This document shows positions 58,455 to 64,000 of a stretch of DNA of 64,000 nt, piece after piece. Position numbers and translations under genes: made by a program. The first letter of the stretch is position 1. Each line of letters starts with the position of its first letter. Origin of the DNA: Halovenus sp037080055 (GTDB lineage Archaea > Halobacteriota > Halobacteria > Halobacteriales > Haloarculaceae). Under the pieces are notes generated by a model that saw only the letters and a program-made list of their open reading frames with translations, searched no databases and was not told the DNA's origin. Location: the NCBI RefSeq assembly GCF_037080055.1, contig NZ_JBAOJI010000006.1, positions 186,001-250,000 on the forward strand, given 5' to 3'.

Positions 58455-58853
58455 TTAGTTTTTCCGCTCAGTAGCGGTGTCGCGGCGGTCGAGGTGCGAT
58501 TCAGTCTCGATTAGCCGTTCGAGTCGGCGCTCGAACTCGGTGTCCGATAACTCACCGCGGGCGTACCGCTGGCGGAGTCGTGCCAGTGCAGCGTCCTCAT
58601 CCGGCGTCGCATTCGTCGAACCACTGCCTGTAGACTCTTTCCGTCGGGGACTGTCCTGACGGTGCCGAGCGACACCCATCGCGACTGGCAACACGACTCC
58701 GAATCCCAGGACGAACGTGATCCAAAAGTGCTCGAACCCGGCCGCCAGCAGCGTGAACGCGACCAGCAGTGTTCCTGCCGATATCACGCCCGGAACGACG
58801 GCCATGAGCGGACTGTCCCCGCACGCAGATGCCTTTCGCTCGTGTGAAACCAT
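58455..58853 (-). CDS. SHOCT-domain membrane protein
   Basis: A 132-residue protein. Two adjacent hydrophobic segments span about 24-63, a disordered linker follows, and a C-terminal SHOCT motif (LARLRQRYARGELSDTEFERRLERLIETE) ends the protein. SHOCT segments are short helical hairpins found at protein ends. The start is ATG 58853 or the shorter ATG 58805. It lies downstream of the PAC2 gene on the same strand, with 88 bases between. Confidence 0.78.
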   Translation of the reverse strand: MVSHERKASACGDSPLMAVVPGVISAGTLLVAFTLLAAGFEHFWITFVLGFGVVLPVAMGVARHRQDSPRRKESTGSGSTNATPDEDAALARLRQRYARGELSDTEFERRLERLIETESHLDRRDTATERKN

Positions 58854-58941
58854 ACAGCAGTGTTTCTGGTCGCCGGATGCAAGCGTTTCCCCAACATGTT
58901 GGGAGGTTCGATAGTTCGCTCTCAGCGCACCGTTCGGGCGC

Positions 58942-59679
58942 TCACTGGTACATGCCGAGTGGCTTCGCCTGTGAACTCTCCTGCTGGGTGGCTTCCTGCA
59001 TCCGCTGGGCGAGTTTCTCGCGGGCCTCGGCGATTTCTTCGGCCTGATCGACCAGTTTGTCGGTGTCGATATCGACCGACAGCAGCGGTTCGATGGCATT
59101 GACGAGCACGGTCCGGGCGGCTTCGGGGTCGGGAAACTGGGGATTCGCTTGCACGACGATGCCGATGGCGGCCAGTTCCTGTTCTCCGGCTTCGGCCAGC
59201 AGCGCGCCCGTCGGGCCACTGATCATCCCGCTTTCGGAGGGTGCGTCGATGTCGTGGTCGGCCAGTCGGTCCTGGGCGGCCCCGACGCCGACGCCGTACA
59301 TCTTGGGCGGATCGGCTTTCTCCTGTGGGAGGCCACTCAGGTAGATCGGTAACACGTCGTTGTCGGCAAGCCAGCCGGTAACACAGCTTGCAAACTCCGG
59401 GGCAGATTCGGGCGAGACCGGAACGTCACTCTGGAGCGCGAGCAGGTCCCGTTGTTCGTCCGCGTAGATCCGCACTGGCGGACGGATCGACCGGTCGCCC
59501 TCCTCGTAGACCGCCGTCCGTGGGAGGCCGTCGCAGTGACAGGACGCGTAATACTCCATCTCGAAGTTCTCGACCAGATGATCAGTCGCAATTTTCCCGA
59601 CGATACCGACACCCGGCAACCCTTCGACCAGCATCGGGGAGTCGAGATTGAGATCGGTGTGTTCTCGAACGTGTGCCAT
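58942..59679 (-). CDS. PAC2 / proteasome assembly chaperone family protein
   Basis: A 245-residue protein of the PAC2 family (COG1938/COG2047-like). LVEGLPGVGIVGKIATDHLVE (about 17-37), ALQSDVPVSPE, YGVGVGAAQD and a helical C-terminus (LVDQAEEIAEAREKLAQRM) are typical. Eukaryotic relatives help assemble proteasomes; archaeal function is not established. ATG 59679 matches the conserved start. A proteasome gene is not in the window. Confidence 0.9.
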   Translation of the reverse strand: MAHVREHTDLNLDSPMLVEGLPGVGIVGKIATDHLVENFEMEYYASCHCDGLPRTAVYEEGDRSIRPPVRIYADEQRDLLALQSDVPVSPESAPEFASCVTGWLADNDVLPIYLSGLPQEKADPPKMYGVGVGAAQDRLADHDIDAPSESGMISGPTGALLAEAGEQELAAIGIVVQANPQFPDPEAARTVLVNAIEPLLSVDIDTDKLVDQAEEIAEAREKLAQRMQEATQQESSQAKPLGMYQ

Positions 59680-59881
59680 ATCTGGAGACACACGCGCAGA
59701 CGACTTAAGATTCGGTGACAGTAGCCGCTCACCCGAAAGCCCCGACACCCGCAGACCAACCGCTCTCCGCGACTGGTTAATAATCTCGCCGTCCGAAGTA
59801 GCATCTAGAAATAACAGATGAAAATGTTTTACTAGCGTGATTTATGGTCGATTCGCCCGTAGTGAAGAGTGGTGGTAACTC

Positions 59882-61063
59882 ATGTCAATGAACGCCGTGG
59901 TTTATAAGGGACCACATGATGTCGCTATCGAAGAGGTGCCGGAACCGGAGATCGAACATCCAAACGATGTCGTTATCGACATTACGACGACGTGCATCTG
60001 CGGGTCCGACCTGCACATGTACGAGGGGCGGACTGCCGCCGAAGAGGGACTCATATTCGGTCACGAGAACATGGGGGTCGTCACAGAAGTCGGTGAAGCG
60101 GTGTCGACACTCGAAGAGGGGGATCGGATCGTCCTGCCGTTCAACGTCTCCTGTGGGTTCTGTCAGAACTGTGAGAACGGCTACACCGGGTTCTGTACGA
60201 ACGTGAACCCGGGCTTTGCCGGCGGGGCCTACGGCTACGTTGCGATGGGGCCGTATCGGGGGGGTCAAGCCGAGAAGCTTCGCGTCCCGTACGCGGATCA
60301 CAACGCGCTGAAACTCCCGCCCGGCGACGAACACGAGGACGCCTTCTCACTTTTGGCAGACATCTTCCCGACCGGCTGGCACGGGACTCGGCTGGCGAAT
60401 CTCCAACCAGGGGAATCGATCGTCGTCTTCGGCGCGGGGCCCGTCGGGCTCATGGCCGCGTACAGCGCCAAGATCCAGGGCGCCTCGGAGATTTACGTCG
60501 TCGACCGCGTCCCCAGTCGGCTGGACCTCGCCGAAGATCACTGCGACGCGACCGCGATCAACTTCGACGAAGGTGACCCGGTCGAGCAGGTGATCGACGC
60601 TCACGGTGGCGAGGTCGACAAGGGCGTCGATGCCGTCGGCTATCAGGCCCTCGATCCCGAAGAAACCGAGAAGGGCGACGACTACTCCTACGATCCCGCC
60701 AAGGAGAATCCTGCGGTGGTGATCAACAGTCTGATCCGGGCCGTTCGGCCGACCGGGGAACTCGGTATTCCCGGGCTGTACGTCCCAGAAGATCCCGGCG
60801 CACCGGACGAAATGGCCGCACAGGGTCGGCTCGGAATCGACTTCGGCAAACTCTTCGAGAAAGGCCAAGCGCTGGGCACCGGCCAGTGCAACGTCAAATC
60901 CTACAATCGCGAACTGCGCGATATGATCATCGAGGGGCGGGCCGATCCGAGCTGGGTCGTCTCACACCGGGTCAGTCTGGACGAAGCGCCCGAGATGTAC
61001 GAACGGTTCGACAGCCGCGAAGAGGAAGACGAGGCGATCACGAAGGTGCTGCTCGAACCCTGA
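59882..61063 (+). CDS. zinc alcohol/formaldehyde dehydrogenase (GSH-independent type)
   Basis: A 393-residue medium-chain dehydrogenase. The catalytic zinc site is CICGSDLHMYEGR (39-51) and GHENMGVV (about 60-67), and the structural zinc cysteines are CGFCQNCENGYTGFC (about 91-105). The NAD motif is VFGAGPVGL near 183-191. The long insertion around 270-330 and the absence of a glutathione site match the glutathione-independent formaldehyde dehydrogenase group. The upstream region is AT-rich with GATTTATGG near 59839-59847. Confidence 0.9.
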   Translation: MSMNAVVYKGPHDVAIEEVPEPEIEHPNDVVIDITTTCICGSDLHMYEGRTAAEEGLIFGHENMGVVTEVGEAVSTLEEGDRIVLPFNVSCGFCQNCENGYTGFCTNVNPGFAGGAYGYVAMGPYRGGQAEKLRVPYADHNALKLPPGDEHEDAFSLLADIFPTGWHGTRLANLQPGESIVVFGAGPVGLMAAYSAKIQGASEIYVVDRVPSRLDLAEDHCDATAINFDEGDPVEQVIDAHGGEVDKGVDAVGYQALDPEETEKGDDYSYDPAKENPAVVINSLIRAVRPTGELGIPGLYVPEDPGAPDEMAAQGRLGIDFGKLFEKGQALGTGQCNVKSYNRELRDMIIEGRADPSWVVSHRVSLDEAPEMYERFDSREEEDEAITKVLLEP

Positions 61064-61116
61064 TCGGGATCACATCGTGACCGATCATCGGGTTCACGAC
61101 TCCAACTCTCCAATTT

Positions 61117-62232
61117 ATGAGCACGACACAACTCGAACAGGTGCCGGTAACAGTCATCAGCGGACCGCTCGGGGCCGGAAAGACGACGCTCGTCAACCGG
61201 CTACTCTCGAACCCCGGCGACCGCCGACTGGCCGTCATCGTCAACGACATGGGTGAGGTGAACATCGACGCCGAACTGATCGAATCCGAGGCGGACGACG
61301 AGGGGATCGTCGACCTCTCGAACGGCTGTATCTGTTGTCGGTTGCAGGGCGATCTACTCGACCAGGCCCGCCGACTCGCGACCGACCGCGAGTTTGACCA
61401 TCTGGTTGTCGAGGCGTCGGGCATCTCCGAACCGCTGCCGATCGCTCAAACGCTCACTCGGGGGGTGGACGAAGACGCCGACCCACCCGAGGCGTACCGT
61501 CTTGATGCCGTCGTCTCCGTCATCGACGCCTACGGCTTCTGGAAGGCCTTCGATCCCGAGGAATCGCTGCCGGAGGCGGCTCCAGATCCCGAGCGACCGC
61601 TGACGGACGTGCTTGTCGATCAGATCGAGTTCTGTAACGTCTTGCTGTTGAACAAATGCGACATGGTGCCCGACGATGCCCTCGACGAAATCGAGGCAAC
61701 GATCCGGGAACTCCAACCCGAAGCGGATCTCTATCGGACGACCTACAGCGATATCGACCCCGGACTCGTTCTCGGCACCGGACAGTTCGATCTCGCGGCG
61801 GCGAAGCGGACACCAGGCTGGAAGCAGGCACTCGCCGGGGATGGTCACGACGGACACGATCACAGCGAGAGTGCCGCCGAGCGCCACGGCGTCGAATCAA
61901 CCATTTACCGCGCGAGTCGACCGTTCGACCCGGTTTCGTTCGCTGACTGGCTCGACGAGTGGGAGGGCAACGTCGTCCGTGCGAAGGGATTCACGTGGGT
62001 GACTAGCCGCCCCGAGGAGGTCCTCGGAGTGAGTCAGGCGGGCCCATCCGTCCAGGCGGGGCCAATCGGAGAGTGGGGCGAAGACGAACCGCTGACGAAA
62101 CTGGTTTTCATCGGGCGCGACCTCGACACAGATCGACTCCGAACGGAACTCGACGAGTGTCTCGCACCCGAAGGATGGGACGCCGAAACGGCCCTCTCCT
62201 CCCGAGAGGATCCGTTTCCGCGGGAGAACTAG
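61117..62232 (+). CDS. COG0523 (CobW/ZNG1-type) metal-chaperone GTPase
   Basis: A 371-residue GTPase. The Walker A GPLGAGKTT is at 16-24, the metal-binding CICC at 71-74, and NKCD as G4 near 184. A His-rich insert, GHDGHDHSES (about 245-254), probably binds metal, and the C-terminal CobW domain follows. COG0523 proteins deliver zinc, cobalt or nickel. The CxCC form is typical of zinc-linked members. It converges on a tiny Cys-containing gene, with a 4-base overlap of stops. Confidence 0.93.
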   Translation: MSTTQLEQVPVTVISGPLGAGKTTLVNRLLSNPGDRRLAVIVNDMGEVNIDAELIESEADDEGIVDLSNGCICCRLQGDLLDQARRLATDREFDHLVVEASGISEPLPIAQTLTRGVDEDADPPEAYRLDAVVSVIDAYGFWKAFDPEESLPEAAPDPERPLTDVLVDQIEFCNVLLLNKCDMVPDDALDEIEATIRELQPEADLYRTTYSDIDPGLVLGTGQFDLAAAKRTPGWKQALAGDGHDGHDHSESAAERHGVESTIYRASRPFDPVSFADWLDEWEGNVVRAKGFTWVTSRPEEVLGVSQAGPSVQAGPIGEWGEDEPLTKLVFIGRDLDTDRLRTELDECLAPEGWDAETALSSREDPFPREN

Positions 62233-62378
62233 TACACCTCTTCGCTCAACTCGTCCCAGGATTCGTGGAAGCCGTACTCGGCCTCCGTCGTCGCCGCCAT
62301 CGCCTGCTGGTACACCTCGTCGTACTCGATCAACTGCGTCCAGCCGTCGGCAAACCCGTAGTTACAGTACTGGCACAT
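62229..62378 (-). CDS. 49-residue CxxC haloarchaeal protein
   Basis: A very small protein: MCQYCNYGFADGW at the start, then a short acidic body (EYDEVYQQAMAATTEAEYG...). A single CxxC near the N-terminus could bind metal as a dimer or be a redox site. ATG 62378 is preferred; an in-frame ATG at 62480 would add 34 polar residues. It is tail-to-tail with the COG0523 GTPase gene and divergent from another tiny Cys protein, suggesting a metal-related role. Confidence 0.6.
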   Translation of the reverse strand: MCQYCNYGFADGWTQLIEYDEVYQQAMAATTEAEYGFHESWDELSEEVY

Positions 62379-62482
62379 AGCTATTGTTTTGACGACAACC
62401 TGCTTAGCCGTTTCGCCGCCTGCGGTGAACTGCACTCTCCGGTTGTCATTTGGCTGGTCCTGTTTGTCTAATGACTTCATTG

Positions 62483-62501
62483 GTTGCCATATCGTGGCAA
62501 C
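62483..62501. promoter_or_regulatory. inverted-repeat operator candidate
   Basis: GTTGCCA (62483-62489) and TGGCAAC (62495-62501) are a perfect 7-bp inverted repeat with a 5-base spacer. It sits directly before the TATA box of the gene at 62534, in the divergent region shared with the minus-strand CxxC gene. A dimeric regulator here could control both genes. The repeat is observed; the regulator is unknown. Confidence 0.5.
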
Positions 62502-62509
62502 TTTTTTAT
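62501..62509 (+). promoter_or_regulatory. TATA box for the 55-residue gene
   Basis: CTTTTTTAT is centred about 28 bases before ATG 62534, the distance expected for a leaderless transcript. No Shine-Dalgarno is visible. Confidence 0.55.
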
Positions 62510-62533
62510 GCGCGTACCACTGAACGGTGTGCA

Positions 62534-62701
62534 ATGGTTACGTACCGGAGTGGGAGTCACGTACAGAGCGCGACAGATCTCGTCGAACGTGAGTGCAATC
62601 ACTGCGAGTGGGACGCGGTCGCAACCTGTTATCCTGACCTGATCGAGAGGTATCAGGGACACCTTCGGGAGGAGCACCCGAAGGCGTGGCTTCGCTGCTG
62701 A
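62534..62701 (+). CDS. 55-residue CxxC...HxxxxH zinc-finger protein
   Basis: A small protein with CNHCEWDAVATCY and then YQGHLREEHPKAWLRC. The arrangement C-x2-C followed by H-x4-H is that of a zinc finger. A clear TATA box 28 bases upstream and the absence of a leader support the start. It sits opposite another tiny Cys gene and next to a zinc-type GTPase. Function is unknown, but such genes occur across haloarchaea. Confidence 0.7.
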   Translation: MVTYRSGSHVQSATDLVERECNHCEWDAVATCYPDLIERYQGHLREEHPKAWLRC

Positions 62702-62771
62702 TCACCAGCCGATCACGACCGGCATTTGCATCCGTGATCGTTCTGAGGCGAGTGGTGGCCCCGTAGCCCCG

Positions 62772-63620
62772 TCAGTTCAGATTCCGGTCGAGCATCTCGG
62801 TCACACGCTCGAATTCTTCGATGTCGGCCCGGTCGAATCTGAACGGTGATCCGACATCGCGCTCGATGACGAGCGTCCCGTCTTCGACGCGGTAGGTCGG
62901 GAGTTCCTCCCAGGAGGCGAACGTCGCGCCGAGGGCGATCCGCGAGCCGAGGTAATTCTCGAAGATCAGCCCTTCGTCGACGACGTACGGCTGCATCCTG
63001 AGTCCCGGGACGAACAGCAGGACGGCCGGAAGGACGAACAGCACGGACACGTAGTTCTCCCAGGAGACGATCATCGCCGCAGTTGCGAGTAGAGTCCCAG
63101 CCAACACGGCCCTGAGCGGTCGCCGCCATCGGTCGTCGAGGACACTCCCGAAGAGGCTCGTCTCCGGAAGCGCGAGTACCACGGTCGTCCGGTTCATCGC
63201 GGCCGTGCTTTCGCTGTCCTGTCCGGCCTGAATGACTGCCGCCCAGCCGACGACCATCAGCAGCACCGCTCCCAGTCCGGGCCAGAACGCCTCCCCGGAT
63301 CCGGCTGGGAGTTCACTCATCCCGAGCACGAGGACGACCACGAGCGCCGCGGCCAGCGGCAGCCAACTCAACAGGGTCCGCCGTTTGCTGGCGAGTAGCC
63401 ACCGGATCGATCTGATCGACAGCAATCGAGAGCCGACGACGGCACCGAGAGCCGCACCGACGACTGCTGCAGCGACGCTGGCTAGGAGGACAGGTTGATT
63501 CGTCGTTCTCGCTCCGAGCACTGCGAGCAAGGCGAAGACACCGGCGAGCCCTGCACCCGACCCGACTGTCAGGGCTGTTCGCTCGGACGCGAGCGTCGCG
63601 GGGGGCGTCTGCTCGTCCAT
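62772..63620 (-). CDS. multi-helix membrane protein, PH-like domain
   Basis: A 282-residue protein. Six or so hydrophobic helices occupy about 20-215, followed by a soluble C-terminal segment of about 70 residues (YVVDEGLIFENYLGSRIALGATFASWEEL...), which has the strand pattern of bacterial PH-like domains. No specific family is recognised. ATG 63620 is preferred over an earlier in-frame start. It is divergent from the DUF1405 gene, with about 98 bases between starts. Confidence 0.65.
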   Translation of the reverse strand: MDEQTPPATLASERTALTVGSGAGLAGVFALLAVLGARTTNQPVLLASVAAAVVGAALGAVVGSRLLSIRSIRWLLASKRRTLLSWLPLAAALVVVLVLGMSELPAGSGEAFWPGLGAVLLMVVGWAAVIQAGQDSESTAAMNRTTVVLALPETSLFGSVLDDRWRRPLRAVLAGTLLATAAMIVSWENYVSVLFVLPAVLLFVPGLRMQPYVVDEGLIFENYLGSRIALGATFASWEELPTYRVEDGTLVIERDVGSPFRFDRADIEEFERVTEMLDRNLN

Positions 63621-63718
63621 GTGGCTGCATTTGTCAACAGTCACAAGGAACATTTCGATTCGCTCACCCGTACGGGCCAACCGCTACAATTTTGCTCGGC
63701 CGGCCAGACATACGGACA

Positions 63719-64000
63719 ATGAGTGCTGGCGTCGGGCAGCGAATCGACGGAGTCGTCGCGAGATACTTCGACCGACCGGTCCCCGACTCCCGGGGGCTCC
63801 CTCGCTACGTCGCGCCGCTGCCGGAGTGGCTCGAAAACGTGGGCCTCCGGCTGGCGTGGCCGATTGCGCTGGTCAACCTCGTCGGGACGCTCTTTGGCTT
63901 CTGGTACTACGCGGGACAGCCGTTTGATCTCGCGCCGCCGCTCGTCGAGGGCCAACTCGGTGCCGCACCGCTGGCCGCCTACCCGCTCATCCCCGACTCG
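63719..64000 (+). CDS. DUF1405 membrane protein (5' part, cut by window end)
   Basis: The first 94 codons of a gene that runs off the window. LPRYVAPLPEWLENVGLRLAW and NLVGTLFGFWYYAGQ are characteristic of the DUF1405 family of archaeal and bacterial membrane proteins of unknown role. The ATG at 63719 follows an AAT-type start context; the remaining 3' part is missing, so neither length nor end can be judged. Confidence 0.85.
   Translation, partial: MSAGVGQRIDGVVARYFDRPVPDSRGLPRYVAPLPEWLENVGLRLAWPIALVNLVGTLFGFWYYAGQPFDLAPPLVEGQLGAAPLAAYPLIPDS

Overview
The window is chromosomal DNA from a halophilic archaeon (class Halobacteria). The evidence is high-GC coding with strongly acidic proteins, Tat-type lipoprotein leaders, AT-rich TATA boxes close to start codons, archaeal aRF1, L1-L10-L12 stalk proteins, S17e and PDCD5, a tandem-fold archaeal histone, an RPA-type ssDNA-binding protein, F420 genes (cofE, mer), and several families that I know mainly from haloarchaea. 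I cannot fix the genus. One 95-base run of N (32545-32639) marks an assembly gap. I see no insertion sequence, integrase, CRISPR array or rRNA.

Layout. 0-12 kb: a MinD-like ATPase divergent from the release factor aRF1, nucleoside catabolism (deoC, uridine phosphorylase), a FIST sensor with a histidine kinase, a divergent PCNA-like protein, and purD. 12-20 kb: S17e, a pair of metal-responsive regulators (DtxR-type and TRASH/AsnC-type), transporters, an FtsJ/RlmE methyltransferase and a CorC-type CBS protein. 20-29 kb: lipoproteins, a ComEC-like metallo-beta-lactamase with DUF3006, a GAF histidine kinase overlapping msrA, a DRG GTPase, a PQQ-type sugar dehydrogenase and a tandem VOC protein. 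28-31 kb: a chromatin and replication cluster reading RPA, then histone, then histone deacetylase. 32-32.8 kb: tRNA-Arg(GCG), followed by a dense cluster of copies of its own 3' end and short-loop hairpins, interrupted by the gap. 33-38 kb: a pair matching the MrfB exonuclease and MrfA helicase. 38-51 kb: HPP-Usp protein, direct-sulfhydrylation methionine genes, F420 genes, a TrkA-N membrane protein without a potassium filter, a macro domain protein, a small stand-alone molybdopterin domain, upp and an SDR. 51-58 kb: a sensor kinase, a PP-loop enzyme with PDCD5, and the L1-L10-L12 operon with a structured leader. 58-64 kb: a PAC2 protein, a formaldehyde-dehydrogenase-like enzyme, a COG0523 GTPase beside two tiny Cys-rich genes that share an inverted repeat, and the start of a DUF1405 membrane protein.

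Most genes are monocistronic or in short operons, often coupled through ATGA overlaps. The best leads are the PCNA-like protein (9866-10663), the tRNA-end and hairpin cluster (32.0-32.8 kb), the MrfAB-like pair, the histone/deacetylase overlap, and the zinc-GTPase-linked divergent promoter near 62.5 kb. Several very small Cys-rich genes of under 60 residues are also annotated.
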